64,000 nucleotides of DNA, from NCBI RefSeq assembly GCF_046237625.1, contig NZ_CP143545.1, forward strand, positions 2,418,001 through 2,482,000, given 5' to 3'. The notes under the pieces are model-generated. The model was not told where the DNA came from. It made no database searches and saw nothing but the letters and a program-made list of their open reading frames with translations. Of this stretch, positions 34,866-44,297 are shown one piece after another (the first letter of the stretch is position 1; each line of letters opens with the position of its first letter). The translations under genes and the position numbers were made by a program. This DNA comes from Paraperibacillus esterisolvens (lineage in GTDB: Bacteria; Bacillota; Bacilli; Bacillales; DSM-1321).

Positions 34866-36362
34866 CTAGAAAAGCTGCTCTTCGCCTATATTCAGCTGAG
34901 GGGCAATCCTTGCCCGGGAAACCTGCTCATAGGAGAAGGCGATCTCAATCAATTCAGGCTCGCTGAAGGCTGTCCCGGTAAAGGTAATCCCAACAGGCTC
35001 GCCTTCTCCTGAATAGCCGGCAGGCACGGTAATGGAAGGATATCCAGCCTTTGCCGGGATGCCCGCACCCAGGTTATTAGGAAAAACAATGGCGTCTAGA
35101 TTATTTTCTTTCAGAACAGCATCAATGCCATTAATTGTCGAATGATACACATCATGCTCCAGTGCTGTTATATACTGCTGCTCAGTCAAGGTGCCGCTGG
35201 TATTCTCCGATTCCATCATAACTGCCTGGCCATATTTCAAAGCGGCTTCCTTGTTCCTCTCATTAAATTGGATGACATCCTTAAGGGACCTAACCTTTGA
35301 AGTGTTCGGCAGCCCGTTTAGATAAGCGTTCAAGTCAGTTTTGAATTCATACGTCAGAACCTCATATCCCCATTTTTCATCTCCTGATGGAATCCGCACA
35401 TTCTCTATCACTTCTGCACCTGAAGCATCAAGCACTTTAATGGCAGCGTCCAGGACACTCCTTTTATCTTCTGGCAGATAATCAAAATAGACATCCCTTG
35501 CTATGCCGATCCGCTTTCCCTTCAAACCGTCCAGCTTCAGGCAGGCGGCATAATCAACGCCGTCACACTGAACGGACTTCCCTGCTGCAGGATCCCGAGG
35601 ATCAGTACCAGTCATGGCGGCAAGCAGATAAACAGCATCCTTCACAGTCCTGGCCATCGGACCTGCCGTATCCTGAGAATGGGCGATCGGAATGATGCCG
35701 CTCCGGCTGATCAGGCCGACCGTGGGTTTTATCCCTACAATGGAATTCTGGCTGGCAGGGCTGAGGATGGATCCTGAAGTCTCGGTGCCCACTGCAGCGG
35801 CAGCAAGGCTGGCGGCAATCGCCGCTCCTGACCCGGCACTTGAACCGCCCACATCAAAATTCCCGGGGGAATAGGGATTCAATACCTGCCCGCCCCTTGA
35901 GCTGTATCCGTTTGGCATATTTTCAGCCATGAAATTCGCCCATTCTGTCATATTCGTCTTTCCAAGTATCACTGCTCCTGCTTCCCTCAGCCTCGCTGCT
36001 GCAAAAGCATCCTTTTCTGCCCTGGATTCTTCCAAAGCCAATGAACCGGCACTCGTATGCATTTTATCCCCAGTATCAATATTATCTTTTAGAAGAATGG
36101 GGATGCCGTGCAGGGGGCCCCTGGCTCCTTTTTGTTTACGTTCTGCGTCCAGCGCCTCGGCTGTCTGGAGGGCATCTGGATTTATCTCAAGAATAGAATT
36201 AATGGCGGGACCGCTTTTATCGATTTCTGCAATCCTTTTCAAATAAAGGAGTGTCAATTCCTTTGCAGTCACTTCGCCGGTTTCCATCTTTTCCTGCATA
36301 CTGTCAATGTCTGCATCAGCGAGCCAGCTGTTATATAGCTTCTGTAATCCTGGATTCTGCAT
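34866..36362 (-). CDS. Amidase (amidase-signature family)
   Basis: The 498-residue enzyme has the Ser-cisSer-Lys catalytic triad: Lys in PILLKDNIDTGD, cis-Ser in VGGSSAGSGAA and nucleophile Ser in GTETSGSILSPAS. Family members hydrolyse amides to acid and ammonia. It is not a GatA, since no gatB or gatC is adjacent and the C-terminal part (FPNNLGAGIPAKAGYPSITV) fits stand-alone amidases. It appears cytoplasmic, with no signal peptide. Substrate unknown. Confidence 0.92.
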   Translation of the reverse strand: MQNPGLQKLYNSWLADADIDSMQEKMETGEVTAKELTLLYLKRIAEIDKSGPAINSILEINPDALQTAEALDAERKQKGARGPLHGIPILLKDNIDTGDKMHTSAGSLALEESRAEKDAFAAARLREAGAVILGKTNMTEWANFMAENMPNGYSSRGGQVLNPYSPGNFDVGGSSAGSGAAIAASLAAAAVGTETSGSILSPASQNSIVGIKPTVGLISRSGIIPIAHSQDTAGPMARTVKDAVYLLAAMTGTDPRDPAAGKSVQCDGVDYAACLKLDGLKGKRIGIARDVYFDYLPEDKRSVLDAAIKVLDASGAEVIENVRIPSGDEKWGYEVLTYEFKTDLNAYLNGLPNTSKVRSLKDVIQFNERNKEAALKYGQAVMMESENTSGTLTEQQYITALEHDVYHSTINGIDAVLKENNLDAIVFPNNLGAGIPAKAGYPSITVPAGYSGEGEPVGITFTGTAFSEPELIEIAFSYEQVSRARIAPQLNIGEEQLF

Positions 36363-36436
36363 ATGTAAATACTCCTTATCTTTTGCTGAATGACTATATT
36401 TAAAGAATTCGAGGGAACAATCCCTTTTCCTTCCTC

Positions 36437-37195
36437 TTACTCCGGTTTTTTTCCCGACTGTATGAGCCAGTCAAGCGTGACGGCCTGCAGCTCATCAAAA
36501 TGAGAGGCATTGGAATAAGTATGGGAAGCTCCATCCACAATGTGAACCCGCCCATTTAAGCAGGCTTCATTAAACTGAAGGCTGTATGAAAAGGGAATAT
36601 CTTCATCCCGGGATCCGTGAACAAACAGGGCCTTCCCTTTGAATACACCCAATAAAGCCAGCGGATCATATCCGGATAAAGATGCGATGTACCTCTCCGT
36701 AAAGGTATAGCCATGATACTCGATGCTTGATCCCTTGCGCGCCCCTTCCTCAAGCAGGCGGGTGATATCCTCATAGGGCTTTGCAGCCGCTGACCACATG
36801 ATGAGCCGTGAAATCCTCGGATCACCTTCCAGCGCATGAACAGCGGCTGCCCCGCCAAGGCTGTGTCCGAGCAGAATCACATTATCCGCATCCACCCATT
36901 CGAGACTGAAAGCGTGATCGATGACCGCCCTTGTCTGGCTGATCATTTCTTCAAAAGTTGTATCTCCATAGTTACCCGGACTTTCGCCGCATCCCATGTA
37001 GTCGAATCTCAAGACTCCCATTCCATGCTTTGTCAGTCCTTCTGCTGCTTTAACAAATAATCGATCCACTCCTGTTTTGCTGCCGATAAATCCATGGCTG
37101 ATTATAACCAGCGGGGTCTTTGGTGTGCCGGACGTATCAACTGCTGCCGAGAGCTCTGTCCCATTCCACGGGATTGTATAGTGCTTTCTAGCCAT
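36437..37195 (-). CDS. Alpha/beta hydrolase (serine esterase-like)
   Basis: The 252-residue hydrolase has nucleophile Ser in LLGHSLGGAAAVH, acid Asp in HGSRDEDIPFSYS and base His in VDGASHTYSN. Oxyanion-hole segment ISHGFIGSK is near the N-terminus. It resembles the cinnamoyl-ester/acyl hydrolase group. The start at 37195 follows GGGAGGAGAG; the frame extends to 37237, where it would overlap the upstream ABC gene. That gene ends 39 bases before the chosen start, so the two are likely co-transcribed. Confidence 0.88.
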   Translation of the reverse strand: MARKHYTIPWNGTELSAAVDTSGTPKTPLVIISHGFIGSKTGVDRLFVKAAEGLTKHGMGVLRFDYMGCGESPGNYGDTTFEEMISQTRAVIDHAFSLEWVDADNVILLGHSLGGAAAVHALEGDPRISRLIMWSAAAKPYEDITRLLEEGARKGSSIEYHGYTFTERYIASLSGYDPLALLGVFKGKALFVHGSRDEDIPFSYSLQFNEACLNGRVHIVDGASHTYSNASHFDELQAVTLDWLIQSGKKPE

Positions 37196-37233
37196 TAAAC
37201 TCTCTCCTCCCATTCTGCCGTTTACTAAAGGCA

Positions 37234-38949
37234 TCAATTCTGATATTGCACTCTGTGGAGATTTGCAAAAATCCCTGCCCTTTCCAGGAGTTCGTCATGG
37301 CTTCCCTGTTCAGCAATGCCATCTTCCGTGACGACCACGATTCTGTCTGCATTCCTAATGGTTGCAAGTCGGTGAGCTATCACCAGAGTAGTCCTGTCCT
37401 TTGACAGATCGGCCAGGGCGGCCTGGATAATTCTTTCCGTTTCGGTATCAAGTGCTGAGGTGGCTTCATCAAGAATTAATATCGGAGGGTTTTTCAAAAA
37501 CATCCGTGCAATCGCAATTCTTTGCTTTTGACCTCCTGACAGCTTCAGTCCACGCTCCCCGATTTGAGTTTCGTAGCCATCCGGAAGTGAAGTGACAAAT
37601 TCCTCAAGATGGGCCATTTCCGCAGCCCTGTGTATCTCTTCCTGTGAAGCCTTTAGATTGCCGTAAGCAATATTTTCTTTCAGCGTACCTGTAAATAGAA
37701 ACACATCCTGCTGAACGATACCGATCTGGGATCTGAGTGATTCCTTTGTCAGGGTGCGTATATCATGGCCATCCATCCTAATGGACCCTTCCGTCACATC
37801 ATAAAACCGCGGAATCAAGGAGCAGATGGTAGTTTTTCCCGCACCGCTCGGCCCGACGAAAGCAATCGTTTCACCGGGATGAATTTCAAGATTTATCCCT
37901 TTTAAAACAGGCTTATTCCCTTCATAGCTGAATGAAATGTCATCAAATAAAATGCTGCCGCTTAAACTGCCTGCATCAAATGCGGAAGGCGCATCTTTGA
38001 CATCCGGATCCTGGTCAATCAATTCAGTGAACCGCTTGAAACCCGCCATGCCTTTGGGATAGAGTTCCATAAGGGCACTGATTTTGTCGACAGGCTTGAA
38101 CAAAACGTTCACATACAAAACAAATCCCACCAGTTCCCCGTAACTCAGCTGATTATGATACGAAAGCCACGCCCCTGCCACCAGAACGGCCAGCGTGATG
38201 AGCCTGGTCAGCATGTAGATGCCTGAGGAACTGAACGACATGACCTTATAGCCGGCAAGCTTCGCTTTCCGAAATCGCTGGTTGTTATCTTTAAATCTCT
38301 TAATCTCATATTTTTCATTTGTAAAAGACTGCACGACACGGGCTCCTGAAACACTATCCTCTACCCGGCCGTTGACCTCGGCAATCTCACTGTACATCTT
38401 GTTCCATGCTTTATTCATTTTTAAATTGCTATAGACAATAAGGATTACAAGCAGGGGAAGAATGCATATTGTGATGAGCGCAAGCTTTACATTAATGGTC
38501 AGCATAATCCAAAAAGCTCCTGCAAAGGTCATTAGGGCAATGAAGAGATCTTCAGGGCCATGATGTGCAAGTTCTCCAATATCAAACAGATCATTTGTCA
38601 CACGGCTCATAATATGACCTGTTTTTGTATTGTCAAAAAACTTAAAAGACTGCCTTTGCACATGCTGAAAAAGCTGCTGCCTCATATCTGTCTCGATATT
38701 GATGCCGAGCATATGCCCCCAATAGTTGACGATATACTGGAGGAATGTACTGACTATGTATAATGCCAATAACCCTGCACTGACACTGATGATAGCCCCC
38801 CAGTCTTCACCCGGCAGAAGTGTGTCAATGAACCACTTTACCGCAAGTGGAAATGCAAGCTCCAGAAGCGCCACTATCACTGCGCTTGTGAAATCAATGA
38901 TAAAAAGCTTCCTATGTGGTAGATAATAAGAAAAAAATCGGGAAATCAT
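37234..38949 (-). CDS. ABC exporter, fused permease and ATPase
   Basis: The 571-residue half-transporter has six membrane helices (about 15-310) followed by an ATPase domain. Visible motifs are Walker A GPSGAGKTT, Q-loop QIGIVQQDVFLF, signature LSGGQKQRIAIAR, Walker B ILILDEATSALD and the switch His in VIAHRLATI. It matches the MsbA-like lipid/drug exporter class such as B. subtilis YgaD and would act as a homodimer. Substrate unknown. AGGAGAAGGCAG precedes the ATG. Confidence 0.93.
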   Translation of the reverse strand: MISRFFSYYLPHRKLFIIDFTSAVIVALLELAFPLAVKWFIDTLLPGEDWGAIISVSAGLLALYIVSTFLQYIVNYWGHMLGINIETDMRQQLFQHVQRQSFKFFDNTKTGHIMSRVTNDLFDIGELAHHGPEDLFIALMTFAGAFWIMLTINVKLALITICILPLLVILIVYSNLKMNKAWNKMYSEIAEVNGRVEDSVSGARVVQSFTNEKYEIKRFKDNNQRFRKAKLAGYKVMSFSSSGIYMLTRLITLAVLVAGAWLSYHNQLSYGELVGFVLYVNVLFKPVDKISALMELYPKGMAGFKRFTELIDQDPDVKDAPSAFDAGSLSGSILFDDISFSYEGNKPVLKGINLEIHPGETIAFVGPSGAGKTTICSLIPRFYDVTEGSIRMDGHDIRTLTKESLRSQIGIVQQDVFLFTGTLKENIAYGNLKASQEEIHRAAEMAHLEEFVTSLPDGYETQIGERGLKLSGGQKQRIAIARMFLKNPPILILDEATSALDTETERIIQAALADLSKDRTTLVIAHRLATIRNADRIVVVTEDGIAEQGSHDELLERAGIFANLHRVQYQN

Positions 38950-39080
38950 GCTGCCTTCTCCTTTACATATACTTCCTAAATCATACCATTATTTCAGTCA
39001 GAGAGATGACATTTTTGTTTTATCCCTATGGAGGCCGGTGACTGTTCCTTCTATTCCGCAATACAAACAGAGAGCAGCAT

Positions 39081-39260
39081 AAAACAAACATAGTTCTATT
39101 CGCAGCCCATTCCATTGGTGGGAAAGGATCAGGTACAAACACAATAAGGAGGTGCTGCGGAGTAAGGCGGGCAGGAATGTCTGTAATTAAATGATGTTCA
39201 CGCCCGGCTGCAGGAAGCCTTCTGATATATGCAGCTCGGCCCCTCTTCCGAAGAAAAAAG
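39081..39260 (+). repeat. Dispersed intergenic repeat, copy D (longest)
   Basis: This is the best template for the family: AAACAAACATAG, ATTCGCAGCCCATTC, GGAAAGGA, ACAAACAcAATAAGGaGGTG, GCGGAGTAAGGCGG, CCGGCTGCAGGAAGCC, ATATGCAGCTCGGCCCC. GCTGCA and TGCAGC can form a hairpin. Its 3' end runs into the trp operon terminator, which points toward it. It fills most of the gap between the ABC exporter and trpA. Confidence 0.82.
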
Positions 39261-39283
39261 CACCCGGCCCGGTTCCGGATGCT
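39254..39283 (-). terminator. trp operon terminator
   Basis: On the minus strand a 9-bp stem (AGCATCCGG/CCGGGTGCT, one wobble pair) with a 7-nt loop is followed by TTTTTTC, 11 bases after the trpA stop. Confidence 0.85.
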
Positions 39284-39293
39284 TCTCATTACC

Positions 39294-40094
39294 TTATCGT
39301 GTGCTCACAGCATGCAGCCCTTTTATTTCACCGATTAATTCACGAATGGTTTCACGTTCACCTTCATGCAGTGCTGCTACGATTTTACTGCCAACAATAA
39401 CTCCATCGCAGAAGGGAAGCACCCCGCCCGCAGTATCCGCGCTTGAAATGCCGAAACCCGCCAGTACTGGGGTATCCGTGAATTGCTTGATAGTCCGGAC
39501 CCTTTCGGCAAGTTCCCCTGTCTCGAGTCTGGCCCTTTCACCTGTAACACCTTTTACTGTGACTGCATATAGAAAGCCTTCACTGCTTCCAGAGAGCTTC
39601 TCCAGACGATCCTCAGTACTCGTCAAGGAAGCGAGCCTGATGATTGCTATACTTGCCTCTGTCAGGCTTGAAGATACAAGTTCCTCCTCTTCAAGGGGAA
39701 GATCCGGGAATATGCAGCCGGCAATACCTGCAGCTGCACTGTCCCTGGAAAACTCCTGGATTCCATATTGAAGGACCGGATTGATATAGGTCATCAGGAT
39801 AATGGGTACCTTGATTTTATCTTTGTTCTGTTGTATTTCTGCGAGAATAGACTTCAGTGTGGTGCCTTCCCTCAAAGCACGAAGCCCGGCCTCCTGGATG
39901 ACAGGTCCGTCGGCCACTGGGTCCGAAAAGGGTACTCCCACTTCTATGACGTCGGCTCCGCTCTCCTGCAGAAAAAGAATATCACTGATCAGGCGGCCTA
40001 TCCCTCCGTCACCTCCCATGATATAAGCAACAAAAGCTTTCTGGTCTTTTTTCTTCAACTTCTGGAAGGTCACTCTCAGTTTCTCTTTACTCAT
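39294..40094 (-). CDS. trpA: Tryptophan synthase alpha chain
   Basis: The 266-residue TIM-barrel enzyme cleaves indole-3-glycerol phosphate to indole and glyceraldehyde 3-phosphate. The catalytic Glu is in ADVIEVGVPFSDPVADGPV and the Asp in CIFPDLPLEEE. The phosphate site GFGISSAD is present. Indole passes through a tunnel to the beta chain encoded by trpB, which overlaps it by 8 bases. It is the last gene of the operon. Confidence 0.97.
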   Translation of the reverse strand: MSKEKLRVTFQKLKKKDQKAFVAYIMGGDGGIGRLISDILFLQESGADVIEVGVPFSDPVADGPVIQEAGLRALREGTTLKSILAEIQQNKDKIKVPIILMTYINPVLQYGIQEFSRDSAAAGIAGCIFPDLPLEEEELVSSSLTEASIAIIRLASLTSTEDRLEKLSGSSEGFLYAVTVKGVTGERARLETGELAERVRTIKQFTDTPVLAGFGISSADTAGGVLPFCDGVIVGSKIVAALHEGERETIRELIGEIKGLHAVSTR

Positions 40095-41298
40095 GATTGG
40101 CTGCCCCCTCGCTTTTTCTGATGGTATCCACGTCCTTATCTCCCCTTCCTGATAGACAGATCACAATGCTTTCTGCTGAAGTAAGGCCAGGTGCCATTTT
40201 TACTGCATGGGCTACTGCATGGGAGCTCTCGAGAGCCGGGATAATGCCTTCTGTTTTTGTCAGAAGGTGAAAGGCCTCAAGCGCCTCTTCATCTGTGATG
40301 GAATGATATTCAACTCTTCCCTGTTCAAACAAATAAGAATGCTCAGGGCCGACTCCCGGATAATCAAGTCCTGCCGAAATGGAATGGGCTTCTTGTATCT
40401 GACCTTCTGTATCCTGAAGAAGGTACATATACGAACCATGCAGGACACCTTTCCGCCCTTTTGTCAGGGAAGCTGCATGCTCCTCTGTTGATAGTCCTTT
40501 TCCTGCAGCCTCCACGCCGACCAGCACGGTTTCTTCATCCTCGATGAATGGGTGGAACATGCCCATTGCATTGCTTCCTCCGCCGATGCAGGCAATCACA
40601 TATTCGGGGAGCCTGCCTTCTGCCGCCAAAAACTGTTTTTTTGTTTCCTTCCCTATGATGCTTTGAAAATCGCGGACAATCTGCGGAAATGGGTGCGGCC
40701 CCAGCACCGATCCCATGATGTAATGCGTATCGTCTATATGGGAAACCCAGTATCTTAATGCCTCATTAACAGCATCCTTCAGGGTCCTGCTTCCCTGCTT
40801 AACAGAAACAACCTTTGCCCCAAGCAGTTCCATCCGGTACACATTCAGCTTCTGCCGCTGGACATCCTCTTCCCCCATGAAAATGACAGCTTCCATATCC
40901 AGCAATGCACAGACCGTTGCGGTTGCCACACCGTGCTGGCCGGCTCCTGTTTCGGCGACCACTTTATTTTTCCCCATTTTCTTTGCCAGGAGCGCCTGGC
41001 CAAGAGTGTTGTTGATTTTATGTGCTCCTGTATGGTTCAGATCCTCCCGCTTTAGATAAATCTTCGGCCCTCCCAATTTTTCACTCAGCCTTTTAGCATG
41101 ATACAGGGGTGTTTCACGTCCAACATAATTCTTTAAAAGGGACTGGAATTCCTCTTGAAAAGACTCCGAATCCGCAATAGACTTGTAGGCTTCCTCCAAT
41201 TGGGTCACGGCCGTCATGAGGGTTTCTGGTACAAATCTGCCTCCAAACTCTCCGTACTTCCCATTAGCATCAGGCAGTGTATATGCTTTAACCGACAT
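40087..41298 (-). CDS. trpB: Tryptophan synthase beta chain
   Basis: The 403-residue PLP enzyme joins indole and serine to make tryptophan. The Schiff-base lysine is K94 in NHTGAHKINN, and the PLP phosphate loop is GGGSNAMGMFHPF. AGGRFVPE-type start (YGEFGGRFVPETLM) and length are standard for the TrpB1 type. It overlaps trpF by 11 bases and trpA by 8, a sign of tight translational coupling. Confidence 0.98.
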   Translation of the reverse strand: MSVKAYTLPDANGKYGEFGGRFVPETLMTAVTQLEEAYKSIADSESFQEEFQSLLKNYVGRETPLYHAKRLSEKLGGPKIYLKREDLNHTGAHKINNTLGQALLAKKMGKNKVVAETGAGQHGVATATVCALLDMEAVIFMGEEDVQRQKLNVYRMELLGAKVVSVKQGSRTLKDAVNEALRYWVSHIDDTHYIMGSVLGPHPFPQIVRDFQSIIGKETKKQFLAAEGRLPEYVIACIGGGSNAMGMFHPFIEDEETVLVGVEAAGKGLSTEEHAASLTKGRKGVLHGSYMYLLQDTEGQIQEAHSISAGLDYPGVGPEHSYLFEQGRVEYHSITDEEALEAFHLLTKTEGIIPALESSHAVAHAVKMAPGLTSAESIVICLSGRGDKDVDTIRKSEGAANHE

Positions 41299-41908
41299 TT
41301 GTCATTCCTCCATTTTTCGCATTCTCGATGAATTTTTTGATTTTCTGCAAATCCTTTTTCCCGTTTGTCTCAACGCCGCTGCTTACGTCCACCATGGCAG
41401 GGGATACAATGGAAATGGCTTCCTGTACATTTTCCGGATTCAAACCTCCAGCCAGAATCAGGTTATGGACCTTCCTGCCGAGTCCCTCAGCTTCTCTCCA
41501 ATTGAAGCTGGTTCCGTTTCCGCCGCGGTATCTCCCCGCCGGTGCGTCCAGCAGCAGGTACCTGGCATTATGGCCCTTCCATTTCTGTAAAGATTCTGCA
41601 CTGTAGGGAAATGCCTTTATTACTGGCAGGTTAATAGCGTCAACGGTCTCCTCATCTTCATCTCCATGCAGCTGAATCATGGTAAGCCCCGTAAATAGCG
41701 CTGTCTCTTCAATAATTTCAGGACTTTCGTTGACGAATACCCCGACACTCTCAATTCCAGGCGGTAGTGAATGTATGATTTCTCTTGCAAGCTTCCTGTC
41801 TATTTTCCTTTTACTCTCGGCAAATACGAATCCGAGTGCTGCTGCACCGTAGTTTACAGCTGCAGCTGCTGTCATTTTGTCGGTGATGCCGCAGATTTTA
41901 ACCTTCAT
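41288..41908 (-). CDS. trpF: Phosphoribosylanthranilate isomerase
   Basis: The 206-residue single-domain TIM barrel performs the Amadori rearrangement in tryptophan synthesis. The catalytic Cys is in VKICGITDK and the Asp in AMVDVSSGVE. LAGGLNPENV marks the phosphate site. It overlaps trpC by 11 bases. Separate trpC and trpF, as here, is the Bacillus arrangement. Confidence 0.96.
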   Translation of the reverse strand: MKVKICGITDKMTAAAAVNYGAAALGFVFAESKRKIDRKLAREIIHSLPPGIESVGVFVNESPEIIEETALFTGLTMIQLHGDEDEETVDAINLPVIKAFPYSAESLQKWKGHNARYLLLDAPAGRYRGGNGTSFNWREAEGLGRKVHNLILAGGLNPENVQEAISIVSPAMVDVSSGVETNGKKDLQKIKKFIENAKNGGMTNVG

Positions 41909-42686
41909 GGATTTTTTCTCCCCTTAAATCCTTCATCTTCCTGATCATCTCCTCAGGATTGCTTTCTCTCATGAAAGCTTCGCCGACGAGAATCCCGTCT
42001 GCCCCGGCTTCCATTACCCTTCTGCAGTCCTGAAGAGTGGATATCCCGCTTTCGCTGATCACAAATGCCCCTGCATCCCTGGCTCTTTGTGCCAGCTGTT
42101 CTGTCACAGCAAGGTCGATCTCGAAGGTTGACAGATTTCTATTGTTAATGCCGATGATTTCAGCCCCGATGTCTGCTGCCCTGTTCAGCTCCTCTTCATT
42201 ATGAACCTCCACCAGGACCTCAAGGCCGATTGAATGAGCATATCCATGCAGGTCCTGCAATTCTTCATTGTCCAGGGCCCGCACAATCAGCAGGATGATG
42301 GAAGCACCGGCCGCCTTTGCTTCATCAATCTGGCTTCTCTGCAGGATGAAATCCTTGCATAGAATCGGGAGAGCGATTTGATTCCTTACAGATTTAAGAT
42401 CTTCCAGGCTCCCTTTAAAAAACGTTTCCTCAGTGAGCACTGAGACAGCAGCTGCCCCGGCATTCTCATACATTGCTGCAACTTTTGCCGGGTCTGCCCC
42501 CGGGTTGATATCCCCTTTGGAAGGGGATGCACGCTTGAATTCAGCTATGATGCAAAACCCATCTTTCAATGCCTGCCTGAAGGACGGGTGCCTTTCCTCC
42601 AGCTGAATTCCGCCAGGCTCAGCCGGAATTTTCCTGGATAAAGTCTTCCTCTTTTCAATTAGAATCGGTTCAAGGTAATCTTTCAT
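41898..42686 (-). CDS. trpC: Indole-3-glycerol phosphate synthase
   Basis: The 262-residue TIM barrel closes the indole ring with loss of CO2. The key Glu/Lys are in IIAEFKRASPSKG, the catalytic Lys in ILCKDFIL, and the Glu and Asn in GINNRNLSTF and VISESGI. AAAGGAGGCGG precedes the start, and the trpD stop overlaps it by 4 bases. Confidence 0.97.
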   Translation of the reverse strand: MKDYLEPILIEKRKTLSRKIPAEPGGIQLEERHPSFRQALKDGFCIIAEFKRASPSKGDINPGADPAKVAAMYENAGAAAVSVLTEETFFKGSLEDLKSVRNQIALPILCKDFILQRSQIDEAKAAGASIILLIVRALDNEELQDLHGYAHSIGLEVLVEVHNEEELNRAADIGAEIIGINNRNLSTFEIDLAVTEQLAQRARDAGAFVISESGISTLQDCRRVMEAGADGILVGEAFMRESNPEEMIRKMKDLRGEKIHEG

Positions 42687-43714
42687 ATCACCGCCTCCTT
42701 TGTGGCTGCTGATTTTGATACTTCCAATATTTTTTTAAAGTGTGCATAGGCATCGCCTTTCTCAAGGAGCTGTTTTGCAAGCTGAACACCTTCGTATATG
42801 TTTTCCGCCTTTTCCGATGCAAAAAAACCAATGCCTGCATTAAGAATAACAATGTCAGAGTATGGCCCCTTCTCGCCTTCGAGTACAGAGAGAAGGATAT
42901 GGGCATTACGGTCCGGATTTCCTCCCCGTATCTCGATATTTCCTGCCTGCTCCAAACCAAATTCTTCAGCACTTACAGTAAGAGCTGTTATTTCCCCTTT
43001 ATCTATGATCCGCAATTGATTTTCTCCCTGGAGAGAGGCTTCATCCATGCCGCCCGCCCCATGGACGACCACAGCCCTTTTCCTGCCCATTTTCATAAAC
43101 ACTTCAGCATAAGGATCTAGCAGCGATGGACTGTACACACCAGTTACCTGGTAGTCCAGATTGACCGGGTTTGTCAGCGGCCCCAGACTGTTGAAGATGG
43201 TCGGGATGCCCAGGTCTTTCCTGACTTTTACAATCTTTTTCAGCTGAGGGTGGACATGCTGCGAAAAAAGAAACGCAATATTCGCCTCCCTGACCATTCT
43301 TCCCGCAGCTTTAGCATCCTGTGTAAGTGATATCCCGAGCTTTTCGAGTACATCCATGCTTCCTGAACGGCTGGTGATTCCTCTGTTTCCGTGTTTGACC
43401 ACCTTTACTCCCCCTGAAGCCAAAACAAGGGCGGAGGTTGTGCTGATGTTAAAGCTGTTGGATCCATCTCCCCCGGTACCGCATATATCCATGGCCCCTT
43501 CACCAGCCTCAATTTGATGGGTGGATGCTTCACGTATGGCTGCAGCCAATGCAGCCATTTCAGCCGTTTCTGCGTCTTTGCAGGACAGGCCCATTAAAAA
43601 AGCGCCAATCTCACTTTCAGTCGTTTCCTTGTTTAAAAGAAGGTGCGCTGCCTCCTTCATTTCCTCATAAGTGAATGCTTTCCCATCCTGAAGTTTACGT
43701 AAGTAGTTTTTCAT
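42683..43714 (-). CDS. trpD: Anthranilate phosphoribosyltransferase
   Basis: The 343-residue enzyme transfers phosphoribose from PRPP to anthranilate. The PRPP-binding loop DICGTGGDGSNSFNISTTSA and the KHGNRGITSRSGSMD and NSLGPLTNP motifs are intact. It overlaps trpG by 20 bases. CGGGGGAATT precedes the ATG. Confidence 0.97.
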   Translation of the reverse strand: MKNYLRKLQDGKAFTYEEMKEAAHLLLNKETTESEIGAFLMGLSCKDAETAEMAALAAAIREASTHQIEAGEGAMDICGTGGDGSNSFNISTTSALVLASGGVKVVKHGNRGITSRSGSMDVLEKLGISLTQDAKAAGRMVREANIAFLFSQHVHPQLKKIVKVRKDLGIPTIFNSLGPLTNPVNLDYQVTGVYSPSLLDPYAEVFMKMGRKRAVVVHGAGGMDEASLQGENQLRIIDKGEITALTVSAEEFGLEQAGNIEIRGGNPDRNAHILLSVLEGEKGPYSDIVILNAGIGFFASEKAENIYEGVQLAKQLLEKGDAYAHFKKILEVSKSAATKEAVI

Positions 43715-44297
43715 ATAAATTCCCCCGTTCCATTGATTTAATAAAATTACTCATCATCTCCATGCCATATTGGGTAGCGATTGATTCTGGATGGAATTGC
43801 AGGCCGGTTACCGGGTACTCCCTGTGCTTCAGCCCCATGACCGCCTCATCCTCTAAAGAAACGGCTGTAACCTCCAGGCACCGTGGCAGCGAATTCGATT
43901 CAACGTGAAGAGAATGATATCTCATAACCGTTATTGCATTTTCTATTCCTTGAAATATTCCCTTTCCATCATGGTTCAGAGTAGAAGTCTTCCCATGCTT
44001 TACCAGAGGTGCTTTTTTTACAAGACCCCCGAATGCTTCTGCGATAACCTGATGGCCGAGACAGATCCCGAGTATGGGGATGCTTTTGCTGAAGTTCTTG
44101 ACGATTTCTTTACAGATGCCGGCAGAATCCGGTGTGCCCGGTCCTGGGGATAAAATGATTCCCTCCGGCTTCATCTCTTCTACTTCCTTTATGGATATTT
44201 CATCATTCCTTTTCACAACAGCCGGGATGTCCAATTTCCTGAGCATCTGGTAAAGGTTATAAGTGAATGAATCATAATTATCAATCAGCAGTATCAT
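43695..44297 (-). CDS. trpG: Anthranilate synthase glutamine amidotransferase subunit
   Basis: The 200-residue class I amidotransferase supplies ammonia from glutamine to TrpE. The triad is C79 (ILGICLGHQ), H169 and E171 (LQFHPES). In B. subtilis the equivalent gene (pabA/trpG) sits in the folate operon and serves both pathways; here it lies between trpE and trpD, overlapping both. It may therefore be dedicated to tryptophan, with another PabA elsewhere, or still serve both. Confidence 0.95.
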   Translation of the reverse strand: MILLIDNYDSFTYNLYQMLRKLDIPAVVKRNDEISIKEVEEMKPEGIILSPGPGTPDSAGICKEIVKNFSKSIPILGICLGHQVIAEAFGGLVKKAPLVKHGKTSTLNHDGKGIFQGIENAITVMRYHSLHVESNSLPRCLEVTAVSLEDEAVMGLKHREYPVTGLQFHPESIATQYGMEMMSNFIKSMERGNLYEKLLT

